Of a DNA stretch of 64,000 nucleotides, positions 12,691-24,500 are shown piece by piece. The position numbers were made by a program, and so were the translations under genes. This DNA is from Perkinsus olseni (lineage: Eukaryota > Perkinsozoa > Perkinsida). The stretch spans positions 1 through 64,000 of the forward strand of contig JABANN010000104.1 of the NCBI GenBank assembly GCA_013115125.1, in the 5' to 3' direction. Under the pieces are notes generated by a model that saw only the letters and a program-made list of their open reading frames with translations, ran no database searches and had not been told where the DNA came from. Within the stretch, counting starts at the first letter, position 1, and the number at the start of each line of letters is the position of its first letter.

Positions 12691-14666
12691 TCATCGTGGG
12701 CGTCGGGCGGGTCGCCTAGCAGAGCGTCGCGCCGAGCTAGCGGCTGGCCGAGAGAGCTCAACCGACAGCGACTGTTCGATTTCTCCACCAGATATGCCGA
12801 ACTTCTCACATACGGCTGCGAAACACTGTGGCTTAGACGGAATAACAGCAGATTCCCATTGTATAGAAACCATGGTGACCTATATTTAGAGCAGATGAAA
12901 TCCAGCCGCGCACACCTGCTACCTCAGGCATCAGCTTGCAGAGAGCACCGCAAAGGGCCATCGCACTCCGTCGGGTAATGATATCCGAACAACCATCGAA
13001 TACTCTTGTGATGTGAGACTCGTCAAATGTATCCTGCCGTGCCACGAGGGCATCCTCTACAGTGGTCTTTAAGGAAGGTGAAATTGCCAAGATGTCGACG
13101 GTTAGCGCTATAGTTTCGATACAGTTGATCTAAGACAATCCTCACGATCATAAGAACATCTCACTGTATCTCCTGCCTGCATCCTCACTACCAGTGCTCC
13201 AGGAGTCATGGAGTTCCACTTCCGGGTGAATGTCCTCCGCCAAACCTTCCAGTTGAATGCAGCAGGCATCTTTGTATGAGCTGCCCAGTAGCCGAACAAT
13301 GCGACTTGTGGTGGAGACAGCTTCCCGATATACTCCGGTGCTGCGGTGACCGGCATCAGCACCTCCGTGACACTATCATCCGGACGAATTGTTAACGCCT
13401 CTACGGCTCCTACAGAGTCCGATAGACGGAATTTCGTGAGTTGGCTCACATTCCGCTCACGAGTTATATCCCCCAAGTGCAAGACTTTGTCTTCATGAGC
13501 CTGTATTATAGAGTTAACGCATAAATGGGTCAGCTTTCGTGAGTGGAAGTTCATCCTTGCAAACGCAAGGAGGATTCCTGAAAACCGGACCACTGTACTT
13601 GACTGGTGGCCGAGCACCTAGCATCATGAGGGACGGACCTACTCGCTGCTTGTGTAGCAGTGATGTTTTGATGCTCCATTGTGGCATTCTGTGGACTCTT
13701 GGTGAGCAGTACTACGACGCAGTCCACCAAGCTCTTCGATCGGTAAGACAGGAATGCAAATGTATCCAAGACTTCACATAACTGATGAGAGGCAGAGTAA
13801 CCCAGTGAGTCAATGGCACAACAGGCCCATACATCCTCCGGCGACATGTCGAACGCACTTTTCTTCACATACCTCACAACCTCATCAAGCACTTCTTCGT
13901 CTAGCACCTGATGATGATTGACAACAGCCACTATGATGACCATATCACATTCAGCTTCCTGTATGCACGGCAGATTCTCATAACACTGCTCGCATCCACA
14001 AATGATCTCTTAGCAGCCCAAACGGGGAGTATGCCCGTGAATAGACTCTCGCGGTACAACCTGCGGAGGAAAGGCTCACCTAACCTCTATATCTCAATGA
14101 TCATGCAGGCCCGTAGAGCTACTCCACGTTTGCAGATATCTCGGCCAACACTGAGACTTGTGAAGGAGAGAATAGTTGCAGCTTCTTTGATGCCGAATCA
14201 ATCAGGCTACTCATGATCGCTCTTAATGCGGTGTCCTTGAGAACCTGAGACGAGCTATTGGATCCTCGAGACCAAGCCTATTCCTACGGAGTCGCTTGTT
14301 GCAATCCCACTCATTATGTGGCAATAGTCCTGGGGATTTAGGATACTAGATAGATGTTGTACTCTAAGAGCCAAGAGATACCTGTTAGCAAGATGAAAAG
14401 AAGGCAGTTGTCATCGCCGAAATTTACCAGAAGGCTCGATCTGTGTGCTTATTCTGCATCGCCTTCGAGACAACGCTGGAAAGTTGGGGAACGGTGAGCT
14501 TGGGTAAATCTTCAATCCGCCGCAACCGAAACAAGGACGTTGACTTCGAAGCAGGGAGCATAGCGAAATCCAGATGCACGACGAAAAACAAAAGTGGACG
14601 TGAACTTCCGGGATCATTCAAAACTCCGGAATGACTCAACTCGGTGCGTCTAGAGAGCGAAATCAT
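12691..14666 (-). CDS. FASTK/heptatricopeptide-like helical-repeat protein
   Basis: Multi-exon gene. The first exon (14666-14428) ends in IEDLPKLTVPQLSSVVSKA, and downstream exons carry similar helical units: HLSSILNPQDYCHIMSGIA, LFSPSQVSVLAEISAN and DMSPEDVWACCAIDSLGYS. The S-P-x-(Q/E)-(D/V) pattern recurs about every 40-70 residues, as in FASTK, RAP and heptatricopeptide organellar RNA-binding proteins, which are numerous in alveolates. The probable last exon ends in a very basic tail (SARRSARRPARRPR) at 12691. No RAP domain was recognised. I infer organellar RNA binding from the repeat style only. The TDP1 gene lies 97 bp downstream on the same strand. Exon limits at 13090-13200 and 13600-13800 are uncertain. 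Confidence 0.5.
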
Positions 14667-14766
14667 TCAAAAATGTATAGGAATGGTTGAACGGTTACGA
14701 ACGTATACGTGATGAAGTACAGTAGTCAGGCAGACGGGAAAAACCGAGGATCAGTGCGGCAAGGGC

Positions 14767-16518
14767 TCACGCACTGGCGAAGCCATCCGAAGGGATAGGC
14801 GGCGAGACCATAATGCGTTTTCTATTCCTTTTCCTATGCTTCCTTGGTCTATTAGGGGAACCATTGGCAGCAGCCTTCGATGTCGCTATAGAGCCACCAG
14901 TGGCTAGCCTGTAAGCTAGATATATCTGGGATATGGTGAGAAAAACCACCATCAACACAAGCAGCTTGATAACAGTGTTAGTGTCTAATCCTGTGAGAAT
15001 GTCTAGCACACTGCTTCCGCCCAGCTCGGGATATCTCCCACCAGAACCAGTATGTCGTTTAATCTCCGAGATATCTTGCTCATAGTACTTGAGGTCGGAC
15101 AAAAGAGTATTGACATTGGTGGCTAGATTATGGTAATTAGCCTCCAATTCTGTCATCTCCTCAATGAACTTCAGCAGTGGAGGGCCCTCGGTCACACTCT
15201 CAGCGGTGTCATTGCCATCTTGTCCATCTCCAACCGATGAATTGTCACCGGCCCTCCATGGCTTAGAGATGGTCTCACTATGTTGCCCACTAGGTTGTTT
15301 CGTCCCAGAAAACCTGAATTCGTCGTATTGAGAAGATATGCTACTGCCATTCGAGTAAATATGAGGGCACTCATTCAGAGACTTCAAACTTTGCTCGGTA
15401 GCAAGTTCCATCTTCTCAGCACTGATGAAAGCTGCTGGATGTTTCTGTACTTCGTACCGTTTTTGCAGCTTACCGATACTCTGGATCATGGTACTGCCAA
15501 GTATCTGTACACGGGTTAGAGTGCACATCGCATAACCTTCCATAGTATGACTAGTTAATACTCTAATTTTGATATATTTAACATAGCACTTAGCACATCT
15601 ACTGGTATGTGACAGATCGAACCATTGCTGAGTCTCCGTAGGGTCAGTCTCGATCTCGCCGAGTACACGCCAAGTATCAGTCGGATATTTACGAGATCCC
15701 AAAACTTGCAGATGTCGAAAAGTCGATGAGAAGTACTCTTTGGTATCGAGAGCAATCTTATCGACGTAGGTATCATCATCCAAGGCAAATGTTAACCACT
15801 TTTTACGGAGGTCACACTGACACATCATGTACTTCCCATCATCAGCATTCAATACGGCACCAGGATGGGACAAACCATCAGCTGCACCAAGGAGCTTCGC
15901 TCCGCCATTTATCGACGCATGATCAACCAATGTCCGAGTCTGAGAATTTGTGTACGGTGTCCCTCGTATGAAGAGCCTGTCTTTCCGTTGCATGTAGTCA
16001 CAGAAACCACTTGAGCACGGTACGGGCTCAGCCCCAGCACTAGGGCTCATTGGCGACCGATTTAAAGGAGGAGGAGGTGTCCTCGTGAGGGCACTCGCGC
16101 GCTTCAGCATTGCTGGAGTTATGACGTCATCGTCCGGACCGACCGGGCAAACTGACAATAGAGCCCAAGGCTTGGATATGGTGTCAGTTATCGGAGTCCG
16201 CCAATACCACCGCCAGAGCTCCTCATCCTCCGGGTAAGACCAATCCTTCAACGGTAGACCACGGCATGGGCAGGTTTGAGATGAGGCAGACCGGTTGAGC
16301 GATGCTTCTTCAGCAAGGAAAGTCACGGTCGATCCCAAGTCAGTATGGTTGGATCCGAGAGAAGGCACTGCGTTCGTCATAGTATCCGTAGCCATCGGTT
16401 GCAGTAGACCAACACTTGTGTCCACGTTGAACACGCCACTATCGTTGTCATAAGATATGTCGGCCTGCCCCAGATGGAAGACCAGGAGGGACAGAGCGAC
16501 CCAAGTGCATATGAACAT
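14767..16518 (-). CDS. SUN-domain (Sad1/UNC-84) mid-SUN protein, copy 1
   Basis: A single uninterrupted frame of 583 residues, unusual here because most neighbours carry introns. The first ~20 residues form a signal peptide. A central SUN domain (SLP1/SUCO, mid-SUN type) includes VDHASINGGAKLLGA, KWLTFALDDDTYVDKIAL, EYFSSTFRHLQVLGSRKYP and VKYIKIRVLTSH. A coiled-coil segment (about 455-500) and one TM helix (about 525-550) follow, ending in a basic tail (RPRKHRKRNRKR). Mid-SUN proteins sit in the ER/nuclear-envelope membrane and act in protein folding or envelope organisation. A paralogue lies at 19435-21444. The region 15531-16317 is identical to that copy. Confidence 0.88.
   Translation of the reverse strand: MFICTWVALSLLVFHLGQADISYDNDSGVFNVDTSVGLLQPMATDTMTNAVPSLGSNHTDLGSTVTFLAEEASLNRSASSQTCPCRGLPLKDWSYPEDEELWRWYWRTPITDTISKPWALLSVCPVGPDDDVITPAMLKRASALTRTPPPPLNRSPMSPSAGAEPVPCSSGFCDYMQRKDRLFIRGTPYTNSQTRTLVDHASINGGAKLLGAADGLSHPGAVLNADDGKYMMCQCDLRKKWLTFALDDDTYVDKIALDTKEYFSSTFRHLQVLGSRKYPTDTWRVLGEIETDPTETQQWFDLSHTSRCAKCYVKYIKIRVLTSHTMEGYAMCTLTRVQILGSTMIQSIGKLQKRYEVQKHPAAFISAEKMELATEQSLKSLNECPHIYSNGSSISSQYDEFRFSGTKQPSGQHSETISKPWRAGDNSSVGDGQDGNDTAESVTEGPPLLKFIEEMTELEANYHNLATNVNTLLSDLKYYEQDISEIKRHTGSGGRYPELGGSSVLDILTGLDTNTVIKLLVLMVVFLTISQIYLAYRLATGGSIATSKAAANGSPNRPRKHRKRNRKRIMVSPPIPSDGFASA
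15531..16317. repeat. 787-bp tract identical to 20436-21222
   Basis: Read side by side, every base appears to match 20436-21222, with no indel (constant offset 4905). Just outside, differences appear at once (five within about 42 bases on the high-coordinate side). The tract covers most of the SUN domain. Diverged signal peptides and C-termini on both sides point to gene conversion rather than a young duplication of the whole gene. Confidence 0.88.
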
Positions 16519-16658
16519 TGATCAAGGTGGATGGGTAACAAACACTGCACCTGAAGCATCTGCCATTCGTGACAGAACACGAAACTATCGAGTATCGAAC
16601 ACAACACCACAACTCATTGAAACCGAGTAGCCCAGACCCACATGTCCGTGTACTTCCC

Positions 16659-19185
16659 TTACCCACAACTGAGGCCTGTGCGCCCCGACACCGAACGAAA
16701 GCGCCCGGTGAAGTATGAGATGAGGTCGTCGAGTTTCGCTCCCATTATTGCAGTCGTAATAGTAGGCATCCATCGACCAACACCTTCATGTTGTTTGCTG
16801 ATTAGCGCCGAGGGAGACATGTCTGCAGTGGCGGCAACAACATCCTGAATGCATTGCGTAGATGAGCTGTCAGATGGATTCGAACATCTGGAACTTGTTA
16901 CATTGCGATCTTCCGAGTGCACACCGCTACCACTCATCACTTTCTTGACAATGGAATGGCAGATGGCAGTGGGTGTCACGGCTTCGAACTTGCGTCTCAG
17001 TAAAGGCGACTCGTATCGTTCTGCCAGCACATTCAGTCAGTGGTGGCACGATGTGCCGCATACGGACTGATCAGATTACCGGGCATTCCGATCTCCAGGT
17101 AGAAACGTATAGCGACCACTGCCCTAGCAAAGCAATCACGCGCCTGTAGCACAAGCATATGCTGAGTATGCTAACTCAAATTCAGTACTTTGACGTCACC
17201 GGCGGGGACCGGTCTGTCCTCGTCAGCTACGGGCACATCACCAAGGAGGAACGAGCAAGCACTCTCTGATATGAATCCGTAATTGGAACCATCTTGGATA
17301 TCGACACCTTCATCCACACCACTTTCTGGTACAGCTTCAGCATATTGCAAGAGTGAGATCACCATGTCAGACACCCGCACAACGAGCGCATTAGACGCTG
17401 CCAGCAACTGTTGCCCGATGATACCCTCAGGATGCCTCTGCAATTGAGGGAGGGTAACTGCGGAGGAAGGCGTAAGAGACCGGGGCAGCAGAATGAGTGG
17501 ACTACCTTTGCCTGATTTGATGAGTCGCAAATGACTAGCAGGGGATGGAGGGTTCTGCGGAAGAGTTACGTCACTAGCACTCCGTTTCATAGCGGCGGCC
17601 CCTCCCTCTCTAGGTGTTCGCACATCGAGATCCATGGCGCCACTATCGAGGCCGAGGCGTAATGCCTGACGAGATGATGATGGAAGACCGCGAAGCGAGC
17701 ACAAGATACAGTATCTGCCTACACAATCCCTCAGGATGAGCAACTGCCGTATGAGGAACAATGTCTGATGTAAATTTTCCAACCACTCCGGCGTTTCCTG
17801 CTGAGACGAAGCTCTGATGGGAGACTCGAGCATCATAGCAGCAGCGTCCGTGAGAGATCGAACACAAGCTTCGAGCGCTCCTTTGGCCAGATAATGGTAC
17901 GCAGATCGCTCCACAAGTGGTGTGATAGTTATCAGGAATGCTGCGGTGCGAGACACAGTCGGGTACCTGCAGTAAGCCCGACTGCCCGAATTGCCGGCGG
18001 AGCACCAAAGGAGGCTCTTTCAAAGAGCTCGTCGTAGCGTCTTGCTATAATATCACCATCCTTGCAAGCTTGTTTGCATGACGGTTCCGATAGCCTGCCG
18101 TTCATCGTCCTTCACCTACAATAGGTCGCGACAGCATAGGAAGAAGATAGCACAGTTCTCACGGTAGGGATGTCGAGCAGCCGCTGAGGATACTCCAGAT
18201 CCTCAGGTGAGGGAGTGAAGTCAAGAATGTTGTCACTAATGTAGTGTTGAATGGTGAAGTCTATCGCTGCTTGTGCAATTTCGAGCAGCCTAACATATCC
18301 CCACAGCCGAGAATGCTGGGCTGGTCGCCCAAAGAACCCACTCGATTAGCGCTGCAGCCACAGGTCGCATCAGCGGCTCAGATGACAGACCGCTGGGGTC
18401 AGCATCAGAGTTACTCTCACCTGCGAGACAGTGGCAGTATTATTAACCAAGGGCTCGTTCGAACCCATCGCGTTCGAGTAATCACCTGAGCCAGGCCCAG
18501 CCCTTCCGTCCTCGTGTAAGGAGTCGGTATTCACTCGAAGTTGCAAGGACTCCTCATGTATCTGTAACGGCAAGCGTCCGCAACACGAAGGAGGCATATC
18601 TGCTGCTCAGCTCACACTGCTGGACAACGTCCCCGACATAATACTGAGTACTGATATACTCGTACACGACGCGATATGCTCCCGAAGCGCACTGAAATGA
18701 AGAGAGTCCATTGCGTTCTCTGACATGACTCGAGAATGATACGACCAGTAAGACTTGTGCCACGATGAAAGACACTGCATACCCACCCCGTGACGACGTC
18801 CCCATAGTTTTCGCACATCATATCGAGGAATGGCTGGTCATCGTCATTGAAGCGTACGCATGTCCTCGACCCAGTATCGACAGCTACCATTGGGACGATG
18901 AGGCAGCAGACCGTCGGAAGAGAGCGTCAGGACGATCGATAATACGTACTGAATAGGGACCTATACGTTCTACACTCCCGATGAGCGAGATTGACGATTG
19001 TATCGCAAACCTGATAGGATGACTATCAAGAGAGCCCGCGAGTGGGTTGCAGCGCTCGCCTCCGAAACAATGACTTCCAGTTGGTCGTCCCGACTGGCGA
19101 CAAAAGAAGCTAGGATGTTATTAATCACGGACTGGATGAGCTGATGCACAGGCTTTTCCCGCATGAAGCAATACATTCTCTTCAC
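16659..19185 (-). CDS. COG3-like paralogue, N-terminal part not found
   Basis: Exons on this strand match the C-terminal half of COG3, a subunit of the conserved oligomeric Golgi tethering complex. The segments are LLEIAQAAIDFTIQHYISD, FTPSPEDLEYPQRLL and LHQTLFLIRQLLILRDCVG, followed by the ~160-residue tail ending at 17171 and a last possible exon ending at 16659. The spacing from its end to the SUN copy 1 start (about 140 bp) equals that at the second module. The long coiled-coil N-terminus present in the 21.6-25.7 kb copy was not found. The segment MKRMYCFMREKPVHQLI at 19185 may be the first exon or a mid-protein exon. It is either a truncated, diverged paralogue or a decaying copy. The exon structure between 18000 and 19185 is unsolved. 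Confidence 0.5.
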
Positions 19186-19434
19186 CTAGAATGAGACGGA
19201 ACTAGCACCGGTCAGAACAGCCACTGACTTCGCCGGGCTACGCGTGAGAGGGTCTGCTCGCGTGCGCCCGATACTGTAGGCCCGCCACCATCATCCAGCC
19301 ACAGGCTGGTAACCTATGGGCACGGATACATTGAGGTGACAAACCCGAGATTCTCGCAACTTCGAATTTCTACCTCGCTCGAGCTTATCAGACCCTTCGT
19401 TCTCGCTTCTGTAACAGCGGCCTCCAGGAAGCCT

Positions 19435-21444
19435 TCATAAACGTTTAGACGGAGGTGCCGGGATCGGAGCAGATGCGGACTTAACTGAGGAGTTCGAGCT
19501 TCCTCCTCGGGGTGGAATCGCTATCCCCGCTACCCCAGAGGCCTCGGCTTGAATGCTAGTCTTGTTCAATTTCGATAACGCTGCCGTTTCTAGGACACCC
19601 AGCAAGTCACTGCCCAACATCCGCCAACGATGCCCTTCTCGGTCAAGTTCCTCCAGCCTCACTCGGGAATCGGTGTCGAGCCGGTCACTACTAGTAGTAA
19701 AGCGGTCATCTTGCGTCGAGCTGCCGTTCACTCGATAGATCAAGTAGGCCGTCGAGGCCACCAGAGTGCAAACCACAACCAAATAGACGTCGCCCAGTAG
19801 AAATCCGTTGGACTCGATCCACGAAGAGACCCAGGGGATGAGTTTGGCGTTGAAGCCCATCTCAGCGAAGACTCCTGGTCCCACGTGCGATCCTACGTCC
19901 AAATTTATCAACTTCTGAGCATTGTTAAGAGCTTCATCCCTTTGACGGATCTGAGCAACTAGGTCCTCCACCTTGGATGATAATTGATGATAATTGGCTT
20001 CCAATGCGGACATTTCCTCCACGAATCGAAGAAGAGGTGGACCCTCCGACGCCGTACCCTCAGCATCAGCTGAGGAAGGAGTAGAGGGTGCATCCCAAGT
20101 ATCAGAGCTGCGATTCTGCTTCTCCGTCGATCGCGACAGTGCTGATGACGTGCCCACTTCAGCAGCCTCACTCGGCTTAGACGGTCGAACGGTCGGACTC
20201 CCGAAGTCAGGAGGACCATCCGCCGAGTAGCCTTTCTCCGCGGCGGTTCCTCTGTAGGTAGAGCTCCTGGTAGACAGAGATAGGGACTCGAGACTGGACG
20301 ATATGGTCTTCTCTAGAGCCATGGCATCCACAGACGCTGCGGGATGTTTAGGCGCTTCGTACTTCCTCTGCAACTTGTGGAGGTTCTGGAGCAGTGTACC
20401 ACCAAACAGCTGTAGACGAGTGAGAGTACATATCCCATAACCTTCCATAGTATGACTAGTTAATACTCTAATTTTGATATATTTAACATAGCACTTAGCA
20501 CATCTACTGGTATGTGACAGATCGAACCATTGCTGAGTCTCCGTAGGGTCAGTCTCGATCTCGCCGAGTACACGCCAAGTATCAGTCGGATATTTACGAG
20601 ATCCCAAAACTTGCAGATGTCGAAAAGTCGATGAGAAGTACTCTTTGGTATCGAGAGCAATCTTATCGACGTAGGTATCATCATCCAAGGCAAATGTTAA
20701 CCACTTTTTACGGAGGTCACACTGACACATCATGTACTTCCCATCATCAGCATTCAATACGGCACCAGGATGGGACAAACCATCAGCTGCACCAAGGAGC
20801 TTCGCTCCGCCATTTATCGACGCATGATCAACCAATGTCCGAGTCTGAGAATTTGTGTACGGTGTCCCTCGTATGAAGAGCCTGTCTTTCCGTTGCATGT
20901 AGTCACAGAAACCACTTGAGCACGGTACGGGCTCAGCCCCAGCACTAGGGCTCATTGGCGACCGATTTAAAGGAGGAGGAGGTGTCCTCGTGAGGGCACT
21001 CGCGCGCTTCAGCATTGCTGGAGTTATGACGTCATCGTCCGGACCGACCGGGCAAACTGACAATAGAGCCCAAGGCTTGGATATGGTGTCAGTTATCGGA
21101 GTCCGCCAATACCACCGCCAGAGCTCCTCATCCTCCGGGTAAGACCAATCCTTCAACGGTAGACCACGGCATGGGCAGGTTTGAGATGAGGCAGACCGGT
21201 TGAGCGATGCTTCTTCAGCAAGTGAAGTCACGGTCGATCCCAAATCAGTATGGTTAGATCCGAAAGGCAAAGACGAAACAGGAGGGACCAACCACGGCAG
21301 ACCAACAGGCCAGTTGGTCTTCATGCGCAAGCGGCCAGTCACTGCGACCGCACTCACTGTTGTTTCATTACTCGCGTGGTCGTATGGAGGAGTCCAGTGA
21401 CATGCAAAGCACGGTAAGAAGAAGGAAGCCAGCAAGCGGGTCAT
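19435..21444 (-). CDS. SUN-domain (Sad1/UNC-84) mid-SUN protein, copy 2
   Basis: A single-exon frame of about 669 residues from the ATG at 21444. The frame stays open to 21567, but MTRLLASFFLPCFACHW makes a credible signal peptide and lies just downstream of a GTCTTCAG acceptor-like site. The SUN domain is identical to copy 1 through the shared tract. Downstream the protein diverges: a longer Ser/Thr-rich linker, a coiled coil (EEMSALEANYHQLSSKVEDL), a hydrophobic helix (GDVYLVVVCTLVASTAYLIY), and a ~100-residue C-terminal extension that copy 1 lacks. The extension gives it different cytosolic or nucleoplasmic reach. It forms a repeated module with the COG3 gene next to it. Confidence 0.87.
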   Translation of the reverse strand: MTRLLASFFLPCFACHWTPPYDHASNETTVSAVAVTGRLRMKTNWPVGLPWLVPPVSSLPFGSNHTDLGSTVTSLAEEASLNRSASSQTCPCRGLPLKDWSYPEDEELWRWYWRTPITDTISKPWALLSVCPVGPDDDVITPAMLKRASALTRTPPPPLNRSPMSPSAGAEPVPCSSGFCDYMQRKDRLFIRGTPYTNSQTRTLVDHASINGGAKLLGAADGLSHPGAVLNADDGKYMMCQCDLRKKWLTFALDDDTYVDKIALDTKEYFSSTFRHLQVLGSRKYPTDTWRVLGEIETDPTETQQWFDLSHTSRCAKCYVKYIKIRVLTSHTMEGYGICTLTRLQLFGGTLLQNLHKLQRKYEAPKHPAASVDAMALEKTISSSLESLSLSTRSSTYRGTAAEKGYSADGPPDFGSPTVRPSKPSEAAEVGTSSALSRSTEKQNRSSDTWDAPSTPSSADAEGTASEGPPLLRFVEEMSALEANYHQLSSKVEDLVAQIRQRDEALNNAQKLINLDVGSHVGPGVFAEMGFNAKLIPWVSSWIESNGFLLGDVYLVVVCTLVASTAYLIYRVNGSSTQDDRFTTSSDRLDTDSRVRLEELDREGHRWRMLGSDLLGVLETAALSKLNKTSIQAEASGVAGIAIPPRGGSSNSSVKSASAPIPAPPSKRL
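20436..21222. repeat. Partner tract of 15531-16317
   Basis: Second copy of the 787-bp identical SUN-domain tract, on the same strand and with the same reading frame. See the entry at 15531-16317 for the boundaries. Confidence 0.88.
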
Positions 21445-21592
21445 GTGCAACAAGCTGAAGACATAGCTCTGAATCACAGCACGTACGCAATCATGCCCCA
21501 CCAACTCCGCCGACTTCCAATGACTCAACATGCGAATGGATATCATCAACAATGTAGCACTACACAACGCTATCCAACGAGCTTCTCACTTC

Positions 21593-24500
21593 TTAAGAAC
21601 GACTTTCTCGACTTCCTAAACGGCAAGTTATCAAATTCATACCGTAGAGCTCAGCCCATCTTGCCTGAGGTGTCTGTTCCATAGCCTGGTCGAATAGTCT
21701 AGAGAGTTCACGCGACAAATCCGTCGACGACACCGATGTGTTCTGTGATGCACCCTGAAGGAGAATGCTCAATGCGACGATGACTCTTCTGATGAAGGAC
21801 TCGATCTTGCCATCCGTGAGAGAGTCCGAACTCTCGGTAATAAAGGAAATGACTTTCTAAACCGAGGACCCGCTAGTCGCCCAACGAAGCCTACAATAGC
21901 GGGATGATGAAGCTTACGTTCCTTTCCAGCTCTCGACAGACATCTACAACCCGAACATGTATAGGCTGGAACAGGATAGTTGGTGTACTATCACGGGACA
22001 CTCCGGCGGTGGGCGAGTCACGGCCTGAGTCCGGGTGATGATGATCAACCCCAAATTGCATCGGCACAAGTTCCACTCACCAGCATCATCGGCAGGTTCT
22101 GAGAGTGTGAGGTAGGCCCTCATTGTAGCAGCTATCACCGGTACGTCAGTCTCCACCTGATGGGCGCAGTAAACACTGCGGTGATCTTATCGAGACGTGC
22201 CTTATTCATGGTAGATTTCCACGCGGCTTCGACGTCATCGGCAGAGCGAGGTGAGCCTACGGAGAGTAATCATTCATTTCCTTAGAAAGTTCGAAAATCG
22301 GGTAGCACTGTCACCTGTTGGAGCTCTCGCTACACAAACCGCCAGGGGAGTGGTGAGGCGTGCAGTAATATGAGCTATCACACGATCACACGCAGACTTT
22401 AACTGGGCCTCGATGTCACGCTTCACGTCCGACTGCCTGGATTGGATTACCGGTGTGAAAGTCGACAATATCCTAGAGGGGACGTTCGAGGCTGAACCTG
22501 AATAGCGACTTCTAGAAGCTTATGACGGTGGTGATGCATACTACTCCCCGTTGTTTGTTGTTGAGTACCCCAATCCTGGTGCTGATGATTATGAATACCA
22601 GGTGTTGTGTGGCCGGGGAGTCGAAAAGATAAAACATCCAACAAGCTATGCTTGACGTTAGTGAAATCCAGATACTGGGAGGAGCTAACCAAATCGACTT
22701 CGAAGGAGGCAATCTAAGACGGGACAACAGCGATGAGAAATGTAACTACCGAGGGCTCATGCGGACTCTCACCTGTTCCCTAAGAATGAGCAAATGCCTT
22801 ATGGTGAAGAGCGTCTCATTCAGAGTGACCCAATCATCATCTGCATCATCATCCCCGGATCCCTCGACGGCCTCTTTATTGCCGGAGTGACTCCTTGCTA
22901 TGTCAACTGCCGCAATATCGATAGTTTCCAAGCACGCCGAGACAGCCTCATAAGCCAGACTCTGAAAGGTCGTAGTCTCCAATACAGGCAGTATCTCAGC
23001 TAATATGAACAGCGTCTTGCCCAGAGTAGGGTACCTGAGAACAGCCACTATGCCACTCATTCTGTCACCGTTGAGCATATCCCACCAGCCTGTCGTGGAG
23101 ACTTTCATCAATCTGCCATAGGCCTCGGACTCGGGATGAACCTATTTGGAGATGAGACACTGATTGGAAGGTGTCGTAGTTCCCCACCGATGGTGCCTCA
23201 TCCTCGAATAGTCTGAGGGGATACTTCAGATCCTCCTGAGATGGCTCGAAGCCTCGGATATCATCCCTTATGTAAGTTTGTGCCCTGTATATGAGCCTCT
23301 CTTGTACATCCTTGAGTAATCTACCATCACACACAATTACATGATGCTACATGCTAGTGACGATGCCCTACCTGTACACCACTGAGAGGACCGGAACAAG
23401 CAGAGAGTTATCATCCGAGTCTGCTCCATTTACACTAGACTGCTTCATCTTGCTAGGGTCGTAGGCATCGAATCCCTCTGGTGCTAGGACCTGACAAGTG
23501 AGGCTTGGCCCTGAGTGACCATCTTGAAGATGGTTCTATTCACCTCTCGTGATATTAGCTCCGCTAGATTTTTCAATGTCTCAACCTTCTGACAAGAGAC
23601 TATCTTCGATCGAAGGAACCTACATCCACCATAAGCCCGCCTTTTACGGCGGATAGCTCACGCATAGAGAGGCTTGCCATAGCAATTGCCGAGGTACTCC
23701 TCAATGGGTTCATCTGCCCCGGCAACCAAGCCAGTCTGGGAAGTACTCGAAGACCCTCCTGGGGTACCGTTAACATCGTCACCTGAATAAGGGCGATACC
23801 AGCTAACTCAAGTTGATAAGACTAGTATCACCAAAGTATGCCGTGTAGGTTCTACATTCTGCTCTGGCCATAGACAGCACCTGCCGGCATACCTGGCATA
23901 GGGCGGGAATTGTAAGCAGTGGCACTGGTTCAGTGCGCGATTGGCATCATCGAACTCACGTGTCTTGTGTACGGCAATATATCACTCTCCTCTTCCTCAA
24001 GACCTTCCTTCTCATCATTTTCCTCAGTTGCCGCCATACTATCCAGCATATCGTTCACCCATTCGGAAACAGGGGCCTGCCTTACTGTACAGTAGTATTG
24101 ATGTACCTGTAATTCACCTATCAGCTGCCCCACTATTCGTGCGCCCCATAGTAGTGTCATGAAGCAACGAAGGCTTACAGCATAGATGGTAGCAACGTAG
24201 TCATCATTTTCACGAGCTACATCAATCAGAACGTCGATGATAGGGCGAACCTAGAACCATGTCATGCTACTCCAATGCTAGTGCGAGCAGGCTTTCACCA
24301 CCTCAGCCGCCCGGGCAGCCTCGAATCCCTTATAGAGGCTCGAAGAAACCTCCTCACGCGTGCCTACTGTCTGAGGAAACAGGACAGGTGGGCGTATAAC
24401 ATCAGCGAGCATCGCTACCACTAGTTCCTTTCCGGCCTCATCCAGTAGCCTCATCAAGTGTGATCTCACTGCGAAGCACGCTCGGGAACGTAAATGGGAC

